A DNA stretch of 58,451 nucleotides from an uncultured Microscilla sp. (lineage in GTDB: Bacteria > Bacteroidota > Bacteroidia > Cytophagales > Microscillaceae). A program made the translations under genes and the position numbers. A model generated the notes under the pieces. It worked only from the letters and a program-made list of their open reading frames with translations. It did no database searches and was not told where the DNA came from. Of the stretch, positions 1 to 8,840 are shown one piece after another. The DNA is taken from the NCBI RefSeq assembly GCF_947493425.1, contig NZ_CANLRP010000035.1, positions 1-58,451 on the forward strand. The letters are read 5' to 3'. The stretch's first letter is position 1, and the number at the start of each line of letters is the position of its first letter.

Positions 1-77
1 AAACAGCATATTTTGAAGCTTTCATGCTACAAAGATAACTTTTTAACCAATATTAATATTTTCGCAAGAAGTCTAAT

Positions 78-1982
78 GTGGGTTTTTTGTATAAACAAAC
101 AGGCAACAATGCCAAGTCGATGGAATATTACCAAAAGGCACTGGCTTTGAGTCAACGCACAAATGGGCAGGATAAAGCCCACTATCAAACTAAAATACTG
201 ATTAACCAGGGAGTGGCTTACTCGCAAGTGGGCAATTTTGAACAAGCAAGCACGCAGTTCGACAAAGCTTTGGATTTGTCTTTGAAACAAAAAAACCAGG
301 CACAAACAGCCAATATATACAACTATATGGCGGCCAATCATTATATCAATGGTAAAAATAAAAAAGCCTTGGGTGAGGTAAAAAAAGCCGTTCAACTTGC
401 CCAAACCAGTGGCAATAAACAGACACTTGCCACTAGCTACGAGATTATGGCAAAGGTGTACGAACAAGAAGAAAAGTTTAAAGAGTCGCAAAAGTATTAT
501 CAACTACAGCAACAGCTCAAAAACCAGTTTAAAGACGAAGCCAGGGCACAGCAAGAAGATATTTTGCAAAAAGAAATTAACGCCGAAAAGATGGAGAACA
601 ATCTGAGGCAATTGCTTGCGGACAAAGATAGACAAGCGGCGGCGCTAAAGCAGGCAAAACTAGAGAAAGAAAAGAGAGACAAAGAATTAGCTTTGCTCCG
701 AAAAAACCGGGCATTGGAGCAAGCTGAGCTTAAAAATCAACAGTTGGAAAAACAACGGGTAGAACAATTATTGGCGCTTGCCGAACAAAAAGCCATTGCC
801 GAAAGGCGCAAACAAGAAACCGAAAAACAAAAGTTGTTGACGATTACCGAAAGGGTAAAAAAGGAAAAAGCAGAGGCAGATCGTAAAAAAGCAGAAGCCG
901 ACACAGAAAAAGAACAAAAAGCCAGGCAAGTAGTTGAAGCCCAAAAAGCACTGCAAGACCAAGAGCTAAAGCAAGAAAAGCAACTGCGGTACTATGGGCT
1001 AGGCATTATAGGGTTGGGCATTGTGGTGCTTGCGCTCACTATGATTGGCTTTGTAAACATTAGACGAACTGCCCGAAAGTTGCGCACAAAAAATGTACAG
1101 ATTGAAGAGCAAAAAACGGAAATTTTGACCCAAAACGAAGAGCTACAGCAACAACAGGAAGAACTGGCCGCCCAACGTGATTTTGCCGCACAAAAAAGTA
1201 TCGCGCTGGACAAACAAAACCAACAAGTAAAGAAGAGTATTGTGTATGCCAGCAATATTCAAAACGCATTGTTGCCTACTTCTGCTACGCTTGCCCAGCA
1301 CTTTCCTGAGTACTTTATTATCTTTCACCCCAAAGACATTGTATCGGGCGATTTTTACTGGTTTTCGGAGATTGACCAACAAAAGGTACTGGCAGTGGTA
1401 GATTGTACGGGGCACGGGGTACCAGGGGCGTTTATGAGTATGATTGGCAACACAGTATTTAATGAAATTGTAAACGAAAAACGGATCACTGACCCTGCCG
1501 AAATGCTGCAAAGACTTCACTTAAAAGTACGCAAAGGGCTCAAACAACACGACTCGAAAAACACAGATGGAATGGATGTATGCCTGTGTCGTTTTGCCGA
1601 TGGTGAACAGCCAGGACAAACCATAGTGACCTACACGGGTGCCAAGCGTAATTTGTACTATGTACACCAGGGAGAACTTGGGATGCTCAAAGGAGACAGG
1701 GTATCTATTGGAGGACACCAACATGAAAAAGAACGGGTTTTTACCAACAAACAAGTTACGCTTCACTCTGGCGATACGCTTTACCTAAGTAGCGATGGGT
1801 TTGTTGATTCGCCTAGCCCCCAGCGCAAATCTTTTGGTACGGGCAGGTTTGAAGAAACGATTTTGGCTTGCGCCCAAAAAAGCATGAAAGACCAAAGGGC
1901 ATATCTGGAAGAAACCAGGAAAGAGTTTCAGAAAAACGCTGAACAAAGAGACGATATTTTGGTGATTGGGGTGAGGGTATAG
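78..1982 (+). CDS. TPR / coiled-coil / SpoIIE-type PP2C phosphatase, 5'-truncated
   Basis: Signal-transduction protein, probably a membrane-tethered serine/threonine phosphatase. Residues 1-150 are TPR helices, 150-300 are K/E/Q-rich coiled coil, 306-327 form one membrane segment, 330-385 are a second coiled coil, and 395-634 are a SpoIIE/PP2C domain. The metal-binding motifs are intact: SGDFYWF (D425), DCTGHGVPGA, SSDGFVDSP and a terminal QRDDILVIG. Family members normally carry a signal peptide and more TPRs before this point. Here the first codon is a GTG inside a TPR (SNVGFLYKQTGN) and the same frame has stops at 36-38 and 54-56. The gene is therefore either broken near position 57 or affected by poor sequence at the window edge. 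Function by family: output phosphatase in partner-switching or two-component-like signalling. Domain calls are firm; the start is unresolved. Confidence 0.85.
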   Translation: MGFLYKQTGNNAKSMEYYQKALALSQRTNGQDKAHYQTKILINQGVAYSQVGNFEQASTQFDKALDLSLKQKNQAQTANIYNYMAANHYINGKNKKALGEVKKAVQLAQTSGNKQTLATSYEIMAKVYEQEEKFKESQKYYQLQQQLKNQFKDEARAQQEDILQKEINAEKMENNLRQLLADKDRQAAALKQAKLEKEKRDKELALLRKNRALEQAELKNQQLEKQRVEQLLALAEQKAIAERRKQETEKQKLLTITERVKKEKAEADRKKAEADTEKEQKARQVVEAQKALQDQELKQEKQLRYYGLGIIGLGIVVLALTMIGFVNIRRTARKLRTKNVQIEEQKTEILTQNEELQQQQEELAAQRDFAAQKSIALDKQNQQVKKSIVYASNIQNALLPTSATLAQHFPEYFIIFHPKDIVSGDFYWFSEIDQQKVLAVVDCTGHGVPGAFMSMIGNTVFNEIVNEKRITDPAEMLQRLHLKVRKGLKQHDSKNTDGMDVCLCRFADGEQPGQTIVTYTGAKRNLYYVHQGELGMLKGDRVSIGGHQHEKERVFTNKQVTLHSGDTLYLSSDGFVDSPSPQRKSFGTGRFEETILACAQKSMKDQRAYLEETRKEFQKNAEQRDDILVIGVRV

Positions 1983-2075
1983 CTTTTGGCAAAGGACAAG
2001 CCCCATAAAAGCAGTAAAAACGCTAAAAAAATTACCAAAGTTAAGCCCCACTATACAAAACTCTTAGATTTTACT

Positions 2076-2083
2076 TATTTTTG
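2076..2083 (+). promoter_or_regulatory. Possible Bacteroidota -7 box
   Basis: TATTTTTG matches TAnnTTTG exactly, 38 bp before the exonuclease start. No TTG lies at the expected 19-21 bp upstream, so this is only half a promoter. Confidence 0.3.
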
Positions 2084-2121
2084 AAGCCAATTGGATAGTA
2101 AAGTCAAATTAAGAGAAGTAT

Positions 2122-3522
2122 ATGTACACGATCATTGATGTAGAAACTACCGGACTACGCCCTACTGACGACAAAATTACTGAAATTGCCATTTATAAAC
2201 ACGACGGCGAACAGGTGGTAGATAGTTTCCATTCGCTGGTTAATCCTGAATGCTATATTTCTGACCGCATTACCCAAATCACGGGTATTACCAACGAAAT
2301 GGTAGCCAGTGCCCCCAAATTTTACGAAATAGCCAAAGACATTCTTGCCATTACCGAAGGAACCGTATTTGTAGCACACAATGCTCATTTTGACTATGGT
2401 TTTGTACGTGAAGAGTTCAAAGCCCTGGGTTATAAATTTACCCGCAAAACCTTGTGTACGGTAAGGGTAAGCCGCAAGGTGTTTCCAGGGCTACCATCCT
2501 ACAGCCTTGCCAAGCTTTGTAAACATTTTAAAATACAACTAACCAACCACCACCGTGCCTCGGCCGATGCTTTAGCTACCGTAGAAATTTTTGAGAAATT
2601 GTTGGAAAAAAACAGCAGCAAACTCACCAAGAATGTGGTGGAAACAGAAATTAAGGCAAAAAACCTTCCGCCTAAAATAAATCTTGACGAATACCAGGCA
2701 CTACCCGAAGCTACTGGGGTATATTATTTTCATAATGAAGAGGGCGACATTATTTATATAGGCAAAAGCATCAACATTAAAAAACGGGTAGGCAGTCATT
2801 TTACCCAAAACCTCAACAATCGTAAATCAATTGATTTTAAAAGTCAGGTAGCGGGCATTAGCTATGAGCTCACCGGAAGTGAGTTACTGGCTTTGCTGCT
2901 GGAATCGGACGAGATAAAACGCCACCACCCCAAGTTTAACCGTGCCCAACGTCGTACCCGCTATTTTTGGGGTATCTACACCCGCAATCACCGCGACGGC
3001 TATTTGGGCTTGTATGCGGCAAGACTGGAAACCGAGCCTAACAAAACTCCGCTCACCATGTGTGGTTCGGGGCATACCGCACGGGAGATTTTGTACAGTA
3101 AAGTACGCGAATACCAGCTCTGCATGAAACTTTGTGGCTTGTATCAAACCAAAACATCTTGCTTTGACTACCAGATTAAACAATGCAAAGGGGCTTGTAT
3201 AGGCGAAGAAACCCCTGAAGACTATAATGAAAGGGTAGAAGAAGCCATTGCTACTTTTAACCGTTATTCTTTGCGGACTTTTTTGGTGTTGGGCAAGGGG
3301 CGTAATAAAAATGAACAATCAATAGTAGCCATAGAAAAGGGACGGTATTTGGGTTTTGGTTATGTTGACAAAGACCTAACCATTGCGAGCTTTGAAGAGG
3401 CCAAACAATATGTAAAGTCTTATAAAGATAACCTGGATGTGCAGAAAATCATTTATGGATATTTGAAGCAGCACAAATGGAGTGGGGTGATGGAAGAGAG
3501 TAAAGAAGAGAAAAAAAATTAA
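2122..3522 (+). CDS. DEDDh 3'-5' exonuclease fused to UvrC-like GIY-YIG domain
   Basis: Probable DNA-processing or repair nuclease. Residues 1-170 form a DnaQ/PolC-epsilon type exonuclease: ExoI is DVETTGL at residue 7, ExoII is the HNAHFDYGF region, and ExoIII is HHRASADA (DEDDh class). Residues about 190-275 form a GIY-YIG endonuclease module: ATGVYYF, then IIYIGKS, then an Arg in the IKKRVGSHF helix. The rest, with CMKLCGL and CKGAC cysteine motifs, resembles the segment after GIY-YIG in UvrC and Cho. By family the two domains would pair strand incision with 3'-end trimming. The start ATG lies 140 bp after the previous gene, with a TATTTTTG -7 box at 2076-2083 but no clear -33 element. The biochemical partner is not visible here. 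Confidence 0.88.
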   Translation: MYTIIDVETTGLRPTDDKITEIAIYKHDGEQVVDSFHSLVNPECYISDRITQITGITNEMVASAPKFYEIAKDILAITEGTVFVAHNAHFDYGFVREEFKALGYKFTRKTLCTVRVSRKVFPGLPSYSLAKLCKHFKIQLTNHHRASADALATVEIFEKLLEKNSSKLTKNVVETEIKAKNLPPKINLDEYQALPEATGVYYFHNEEGDIIYIGKSINIKKRVGSHFTQNLNNRKSIDFKSQVAGISYELTGSELLALLLESDEIKRHHPKFNRAQRRTRYFWGIYTRNHRDGYLGLYAARLETEPNKTPLTMCGSGHTAREILYSKVREYQLCMKLCGLYQTKTSCFDYQIKQCKGACIGEETPEDYNERVEEAIATFNRYSLRTFLVLGKGRNKNEQSIVAIEKGRYLGFGYVDKDLTIASFEEAKQYVKSYKDNLDVQKIIYGYLKQHKWSGVMEESKEEKKN

Positions 3523-3551
3523 TTCCCTTCGCTTATAAAAGCCAAGGGAAT
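3523..3551. terminator. Bidirectional hairpin between convergent genes
   Basis: ATTCCCTT and AAGGGAAT pair around a roughly 12-base loop containing a further GCTT/AAGC stem. It starts one base after the exonuclease stop and lies before the end of the convergent lipoprotein gene, so it may serve both. The T-tract is weak on either side. Confidence 0.55.
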
Positions 3552-3581
3552 CAATTATAATAGATGATATAAACTAAAAAT

Positions 3582-4850
3582 TTAAAAATCCTTTTTGTAC
3601 TGAATCTCTTGCCCTGGTAACAAACGATCACACACTATAGCCAAGGTATTGTCATCGCTGTGATGAGTAATAGTGAAGGTCTTTTCTTCACCCGGCAATA
3701 ACCCCTTGAGCAAAGTAGTAGCCCGGTTGCCACCAATAGAAAAATAAGCATCATAATACAAAGGTGCTACACCATTATTGCGTGCTTTGATGGTAGTAAC
3801 ACAAGCCTCAGTGCTTAGGCTGGTAACTTCAAACTTGTAGCCACTTGCCATACTTGCAGCCTTTATTCTTTCCATAGCGTGATAGTCGGGCTGGTCGTTG
3901 CCAATCATGTAAGTAATATGAAAACGCGCAGCGTACGATTCATAAGACTCTCCATACGCCCCGTTAGGTTTCAGTACATTTTGTTGGTCGTAGTCGCTGT
4001 AATAGCTAAACTCCCCTCCTGCTGGTGCGGTAAAGTACCTTTGGCGATTAAAAAAATTCCAACTATTTTCATTGTAATCACTGTGCTCTTTATGCATAAA
4101 CGAATCGTCAAACAAGCCAAAGTTGATATTCAACAAAAAGGGATTGGCACTCAGGGGCGAATAGGTATCACTGGCAGCATCTATAGAAATGCTCCAGGGG
4201 GTATGCTCAAAAACCCGGTCGAGGTGTTCAAAAAAACGGGTTTGAAAAACTTTGTCAGGAAAGGTTTTACCTAATTGCACTGGTGTAGGGTAAGTATGGT
4301 ATTCGGCATAATGCCCAAAACCCAACTGTACAAAAGCCAGGCGTTTGTCTTGGTCATAGCGGGCAGCATACTTTTCGTAAAACTCAAGCACAAAGTTTTT
4401 AAGTGCTGTATTTGACCAATCGGGATAATAGGTTTGCTCACCCCATACTTGTGCGGTGGTTTCGTTGTAGTTACTCATTGCCTTGATGTAGTCAGGTACT
4501 GAGGTCTGGTAGCCAGGATAGGTAAACCTAAACCTTAAAATGGCTTGGTGCCCTCTGGAGGCAATTTGATTGAGCTTTTGCTCTACTTTGCTCCAGTCAT
4601 ATATGCCTTTTTGCTTGACAATGTCATTGTACAACATATAAGAATACTCCAGCGAAATAGCATCAGATGTATTATGCGGGCTAGTGTCCCAAAACACAAT
4701 TCCGGTCATGGGTTGTACTTTGGTGATGGTACTGGTGGCAAAAACGCTTTTTTGAGCAGTAGCGGTAGCTTCTGGTTGTACAGTGGCTTCTTTTTTGGCA
4801 CACGATACCCATAGCATCGCGGCAAGTGCGAAACATGCAATTTTTCTCAT
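3582..4850 (-). CDS. DUF4832-like lipoprotein (glycosidase-like fold)
   Basis: Predicted outer-membrane lipoprotein. The N-terminus MRKIACFALAAMLWVSCAKK is a type-II signal with Cys at residue 17. The mature part has the pattern of DUF4832/DUF4874 proteins, which have a predicted TIM-barrel glycoside-hydrolase-like region and a C-terminal beta domain. Visible pieces are TGIVFWDTSP, ILRFRFTYPGY, FVQLGFGHYAEYH and a C-terminal segment ending GLLPGEEKTFTITHH, followed by a Cys-containing strand. No activity is proven for this group; carbohydrate binding or cleavage is the usual guess. The acidic residues of the active-site strands cannot be assigned from sequence alone. The gene is monocistronic and converges on the exonuclease gene. 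Confidence 0.65.
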   Translation of the reverse strand: MRKIACFALAAMLWVSCAKKEATVQPEATATAQKSVFATSTITKVQPMTGIVFWDTSPHNTSDAISLEYSYMLYNDIVKQKGIYDWSKVEQKLNQIASRGHQAILRFRFTYPGYQTSVPDYIKAMSNYNETTAQVWGEQTYYPDWSNTALKNFVLEFYEKYAARYDQDKRLAFVQLGFGHYAEYHTYPTPVQLGKTFPDKVFQTRFFEHLDRVFEHTPWSISIDAASDTYSPLSANPFLLNINFGLFDDSFMHKEHSDYNENSWNFFNRQRYFTAPAGGEFSYYSDYDQQNVLKPNGAYGESYESYAARFHITYMIGNDQPDYHAMERIKAASMASGYKFEVTSLSTEACVTTIKARNNGVAPLYYDAYFSIGGNRATTLLKGLLPGEEKTFTITHHSDDNTLAIVCDRLLPGQEIQYKKDF

Positions 4851-5060
4851 TGTAATGGTGGTTAGTATTTAAACTCTCTTTGAGTTTTTTGTTAAAAATA
4901 AGTAACAGCAAGCCTTGGTCATCGAATGCATACCAATGACACAATAGTAGGCTAATTTCAGCCACGACTCGGTGCTTCAAAAGATATTATTGTTTGTGTA
5001 GCTGTTGTTTTCAAGGATATGCAAAAAAACAAAATCAATCTATTTAACCCTACATTTTAC
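4851..5060. other. Intergenic leader of the lipoprotein gene
   Basis: AT-rich spacer between the lipoprotein start and the HAD terminator. A short hairpin (AAACTC, loop, GAGTTT) lies near 4870-4888, just upstream of the lipoprotein ATG. No exact TAnnTTTG box was found. Confidence 0.3.
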
Positions 5061-5104
5061 CAAAAAAATACCACATCAGCCCTATAAAAGTGCTAATATG
5101 GTAT
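5061..5104 (-). terminator. Rho-independent terminator of the HAD gene
   Basis: On the minus strand a 13-bp imperfect stem (11 of 13 paired; arms 5068-5080 and 5092-5104) is followed directly by seven T residues at 5062-5068. It sits 37 bp after the HAD phosphatase stop. Confidence 0.75.
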
Positions 5105-5140
5105 CACATTTAAACTTCAATATATTGAGTGCTTCTTTAA

Positions 5141-5815
5141 TTAGCCTACCACACAGGCGTTGGTGACCAAATCGATGATTTGCTTTGGTTCAGTCACAAT
5201 TTTACTTGCTCCTGCCTCTTGCAATTCTTCTACCGAGCGAAACCCCCACGCTACTCCTACTCCATACATACCCGCATTGCGTGCCGTGTGCATGTCTGTA
5301 GGGGTACCTCCTACCAAGGCTATATTGTTTGGGGCTATTCCTATGCTCTGAGCTATATGCAAGGCAGCATTGGGCGCGGGTTTTTGTGGAAACAAACCCT
5401 GATAGCCCATCAGATGAAAAAATCTCCATCGGTCTAAATAAGCCTGGGCTACTTTAAGCGTCATTTCCTGTGGTTTATTGGTCAACAGGCTCAGGGGTAC
5501 ATTGGCAGAACTCAATTCGTCAAGCAGGTCTACAATGCCAGTATACAAGGTAGTATAATTACAACAGTTGGCGGTATAAGTACGCTTGAATTGTTCAAGG
5601 CATTTCTCAAATACCCGGCTACCTGGCTCATAGCAAGCAGGCAATATGCTTTGCACAAAGTCTACCAGACCGTTGCCTAAAAAACGCTGATAATCTTGTA
5701 AAGTATGGGTAGGAAAATCATAGCTGTTTAAAACATCGTTAGCAGTGTCGGCATAGTCTCGTACAGAGTTTACGAGCGTGCCATCCAAGTCAAAAATAAT
5801 GGCTTTGATATTCAT
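5141..5815 (-). CDS. gph: HAD-superfamily hydrolase, phosphoglycolate phosphatase-like
   Basis: Cytosolic phosphatase of the HAD subfamily IA, the group that includes phosphoglycolate phosphatase (2-phosphoglycolate to glycolate) and pyrophosphatase PpaX. Motif I is FDLDGTLVNS with D9 and D11. A four-helix cap follows at about residues 17-80. Motif II is SLLTNKP, motif III is the Lys in FPQKPAPNAA, and motif IV is ALVGGTPTDMHTARNAG. The length of 224 residues is normal. Motif IV has GGTPTD where most Gph proteins have GDSxxD, so the exact substrate is uncertain and the symbol is provisional. The gene stands alone, with a strong terminator behind it. Confidence 0.8.
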   Translation of the reverse strand: MNIKAIIFDLDGTLVNSVRDYADTANDVLNSYDFPTHTLQDYQRFLGNGLVDFVQSILPACYEPGSRVFEKCLEQFKRTYTANCCNYTTLYTGIVDLLDELSSANVPLSLLTNKPQEMTLKVAQAYLDRWRFFHLMGYQGLFPQKPAPNAALHIAQSIGIAPNNIALVGGTPTDMHTARNAGMYGVGVAWGFRSVEELQEAGASKIVTEPKQIIDLVTNACVVG

Positions 5816-6250
5816 TTACTTAAATGTTTAGTGGTTGAATGAATACACGCTGTCAGCTTTGCCTTATTCCCTCTTATTTGTAAGAACAACAGATGTCTTA
5901 CAATACAGACAAAGCCACAGGATGCTTCATTGGGGTTAGAAAAATACATACAAAAAACAGTTTTCCTGGTACTCAGGGAGTCACTGGTAAAACCTTGCAA
6001 TTGTTGATTTGCAGCTTCTCAAAGAAGCCACAAAAAAAAAGCCTAATAGTACAATATTCACTGTATTTTTATCAAGCCTTTATAACTAACAGGTTTTATG
6101 ATTGAAAGACTCATAATAGTAATTTGTACTCTTCTAACGTCAAAGTTATATCAAATAATAAGTAAAGATAGCTATAAATTGAGAAAAAATACGCCTCTCT
6201 AAAATCTAAAAGTAAAATTATAAAAAAGAAACAGAATGTATCAAAAGCAA
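5816..6250. other. Intergenic region without a recognisable gene
   Basis: About 435 bases, strongly AT-rich toward 6100-6240. Short ORFs here have no family character. No exact TAnnTTTG promoter is seen for the HAD gene that starts at its left edge. Confidence 0.3.
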
Positions 6251-6278
6251 AAGCTCTACAAAATAAAATGTAGAGCTT
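6251..6278 (-). terminator. Perfect 10-bp hairpin downstream of the orphan gene
   Basis: AAGCTCTACA and TGTAGAGCTT pair perfectly around an 8-base loop, 90 bp beyond the stop of the minus-strand gene at 6369. Only a short T-run (TTTT) follows on the minus strand, so termination is likely but weak. Confidence 0.5.
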
Positions 6279-6368
6279 CGGTTGATAAGTAATAATACAT
6301 CAACGTCTGAATCGAAAAATAAGGGAGAGAATACAGACCAGGAACAATGACGCGAGGCAAGCTAAGTA

Positions 6369-7004
6369 CTAATCCATTGCATCTACTCTTTCGGCAATTT
6401 GTATACTTACTTTTACAATTTTTTCTATGCGGTCGGCTTTGTCTTCGTCAAAGGTGTTGGTAGGCTCCTTATAGGTGAGCATGCCGTGGTTCAATTCAAA
6501 TATTCCTTGTACCAATTCTTGTGCGTCAACGAGTGTATCGCACACGTCATCGTTCAAAAAATGAGCAAAAAAACCATACTCCTCTGATTCAAGCGCATAT
6601 TTTTCCATCACAAAATCTTCGCGTTCATACGCATCACTGTGGTCATACGCAGGTCTCAAAATTTCGGTAAACATATCTCGTTTATAAATCTTGAAAGCGT
6701 GGTGCAATAAATTATGACAGGGCACCTCTACATAAATTTGATGCTTTTCTTCTTTGGTAATGCTGGTATCTTCTACATATACGTGTACTGGACGCTGGTT
6801 TATTTCGCCCGATACATCGGGATAACCTATTTTTTGATCTTTTTTGGCAAGAGGTTTTTTATGAAACTCAAGTGATAAGTTACTTGCCAAATAAAGCATA
6901 AACTGCTCTACTTTTCTTAGGGTGTCTTTTGCGCGTAAAACAGGGGCAATAAAAATTAACCCAAAAAGGAAAGTAAACATCAAAACAATTGCTAAATTTC
7001 CCAT
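6369..7004 (-). CDS. Orphan membrane-anchored protein
   Basis: No family recognised. Residues 1-25 form one hydrophobic helix (LAIVLMFTFLFGLIFIAPVL) followed by a positive stretch, so the protein is probably anchored with a large soluble domain. The soluble part is mixed alpha/beta and acidic, with a beta-rich middle (VHVYVEDTSI, HQIYVEVPCH) and a helical C-terminus. The translation reads through without interruption and codon use matches its neighbours. The gene is monocistronic. A CAAAAATA sequence at 7057-7064 could be its -7 element on the minus strand. Confidence 0.6.
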   Translation of the reverse strand: MGNLAIVLMFTFLFGLIFIAPVLRAKDTLRKVEQFMLYLASNLSLEFHKKPLAKKDQKIGYPDVSGEINQRPVHVYVEDTSITKEEKHQIYVEVPCHNLLHHAFKIYKRDMFTEILRPAYDHSDAYEREDFVMEKYALESEEYGFFAHFLNDDVCDTLVDAQELVQGIFELNHGMLTYKEPTNTFDEDKADRIEKIVKVSIQIAERVDAMD

Positions 7005-7056
7005 ACATCTACAATTTTAAATGTCACTATTTTGCTATTTGTTATTGTGTCTTGGT

Positions 7057-7064
7057 CAAAAATA
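7057..7064 (-). promoter_or_regulatory. Possible -7 box for the orphan gene
   Basis: On the minus strand this reads TATTTTTG, an exact TAnnTTTG match, 53 bp before the start codon. No properly spaced TTG was found upstream. Confidence 0.3.
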
Positions 7065-7429
7065 CTGATTTTAGCTCTCAAAAAAGAAAACTTGTCCAGT
7101 AAGTTCTTCCAAAAACACGCGGGTATTATCCAAAAAAACATATTAAAGTACTGCAAATAAATGCTTTATGAAGCAAAAGGAGGAGGCAAAGTAAAAATAT
7201 ACAAGGAAGGTTGTTGACACCACTTGATGTGGTAAGTAAAGGTTACCTGGTGATTGTTTTTCATAACTATTAATGTTTGATCTTGTAACTTGAACGCGTC
7301 ATCAATTGTTTTTGTTGGGTACAACTTAAATGAGCACCCACCTTGGCGTATATTTAGCTTTGAGGAAGTGATTTCCCCAAAACCGCCTCTGGCAAAACGC
7401 CCATTGCCTGACCTTGGCTCATCAATGAG
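7065..7429. other. Intergenic region downstream of the LRR gene
   Basis: No gene seen. The 11-bp sequence CCTGACCTTGG occurs twice, at 7408-7418 and 7436-7446. The second copy lies inside the end of the LRR gene, and a small hairpin (TGGCTCAT/ATGAGCTA) overlaps its stop codon. Confidence 0.35.
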
Positions 7430-8617
7430 CTAAAACCTGACCTTGGTATTAGGCAACCATTTTCTGATCTTGGCTTTTTCTTTTTCGGCATCGTACCCAG
7501 TAGCAGACTGCGACTCGGTGGGAGTAGTAAAGTTGCCCCGTAAATCGAGTTCCTTTAGGTTTTTCATCTGTGCAATTTCTTCAGGCAACACGGTCAAGCG
7601 ATTGTTACGCAGTATCAGTTTTTTTAACTTGGCAAGTTGTAATACCGATTTAGGCAACACAGTCAATTGATTGTTACGCAAGTCAAGCTCTTCAAGGTTT
7701 TCTATTTCGCCCAGGCTATCGGGCAACGCCTGTAGTTGATTATTGTGAAGAATGAGCGTTTTTAGGTTCTTGAGCTGTACAATGTCTTTAGGCAAACGTA
7801 CCAATCTATTTTTGCTCAAATCAAGGGTCTTGAGGCTTTGCAGTTTTCCCAAAAAACGACTTTTGGCAAAACTGCTGTCCAGGCGGTTATTGCTCACATA
7901 CAAGTGCTCCAGTTTTACCAGGTTTTTCAATTCGTTGGGCAGCGAATCTATCAGGTTATTTCTTAGGTACAAGTACTTGAGACTACGCAACCCTCCTATG
8001 GTGTAAGGTATTTGTTTTATTTGATTGCTGTCGAGGTCTAGCACTTCTAACTGGCTCAGGTTGCCCAACTGACTCGGAATAGTTGAAATGCCGTTTTTTT
8101 CTAAGTCGAGCACCCGCAACGATTTCAACGCCCCTATTTCGGATGGTATACGGGTCAGCTTATTGCCTTCCAGGTCTATTACCTGTAGTTGAGTCAGCTT
8201 TTTAATACTTTTGGGTAGCTTTACCAGCTTGTTATAGTCCAGGTAAAGAAACTTCAAATGCACCAAATTGCCTATAGTATCAGGCAAGTAGGCTATTTTA
8301 TCTCCCCATAAGTCTAATATTTGCAAAAATTTCAAACTACCAATACAAGGAGGCAAGGTATCTATTTGGTTCAAGCCCAAATCGAGCATCTGGAGCTTTT
8401 TGAGTTTCCCAATTTCTTTGGGCACTTTTTTCAAGCCTTTGTTTTTCAGGCTAAGCAAATACGCGTTGGCAGCATCGTGTACAGCATCGTCCATTACTTT
8501 GTACAACTCCTTTTGCTCAAGTTCCTGCAAACTTAGCAAGGTATCCTGCGCTTTTACTGGTTGCCAGCACAGAAATAGGGTAATTAAAATAAATACTAAC
8601 CAGTTTTTATATTGCAT
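7430..8617 (-). CDS. Secreted or periplasmic leucine-rich-repeat protein
   Basis: Almost the whole mature protein is a run of about 13-14 leucine-rich repeats of 23 residues, of the bacterial LxxLxxLxLxxNxLxxLPxxI type (for example LQMLDLGLNQIDTLP, LRVLDLEKNGISTIP, LEELDLRNNQLTVLP). Such solenoids bind proteins. The chosen start at 8617 gives MQYKNWLVFILITLFLCWQP with a clean signal peptide ending VKAQD. A longer reading from 8689 would bury the signal and looks wrong. A helical cap (residues about 25-60) precedes the repeats and a short non-repeat tail follows. No catalytic domain or T9SS tail is present, so a periplasmic or adhesive binding role is inferred. Confidence 0.85.
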   Translation of the reverse strand: MQYKNWLVFILITLFLCWQPVKAQDTLLSLQELEQKELYKVMDDAVHDAANAYLLSLKNKGLKKVPKEIGKLKKLQMLDLGLNQIDTLPPCIGSLKFLQILDLWGDKIAYLPDTIGNLVHLKFLYLDYNKLVKLPKSIKKLTQLQVIDLEGNKLTRIPSEIGALKSLRVLDLEKNGISTIPSQLGNLSQLEVLDLDSNQIKQIPYTIGGLRSLKYLYLRNNLIDSLPNELKNLVKLEHLYVSNNRLDSSFAKSRFLGKLQSLKTLDLSKNRLVRLPKDIVQLKNLKTLILHNNQLQALPDSLGEIENLEELDLRNNQLTVLPKSVLQLAKLKKLILRNNRLTVLPEEIAQMKNLKELDLRGNFTTPTESQSATGYDAEKEKAKIRKWLPNTKVRF

Positions 8618-8840
8618 GAAAATGTATTGGTTTTGATATGACTCCCCTGCTGATATAAAGTTATACAACCAGCTTGATAGGAAGTTCAAATTATTAATTT
8701 TACACTAAATATATAACATAAAGCTATATTAAATTATCGTAAACTCAGACAACTTTTTATTTTGCAGCACCACCATACACAGAAAAAGCTGGATGAAAAG
8801 CCACCCAGCTCTTGTCTAAACTCTTCAAAGTAAGGAAGGC

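Noticed and set aside
27..503. Minus-strand 158-residue ORF over the TPR gene
   Set aside because: It is a reverse-frame shadow of TPR-coding DNA and has no domain pattern.
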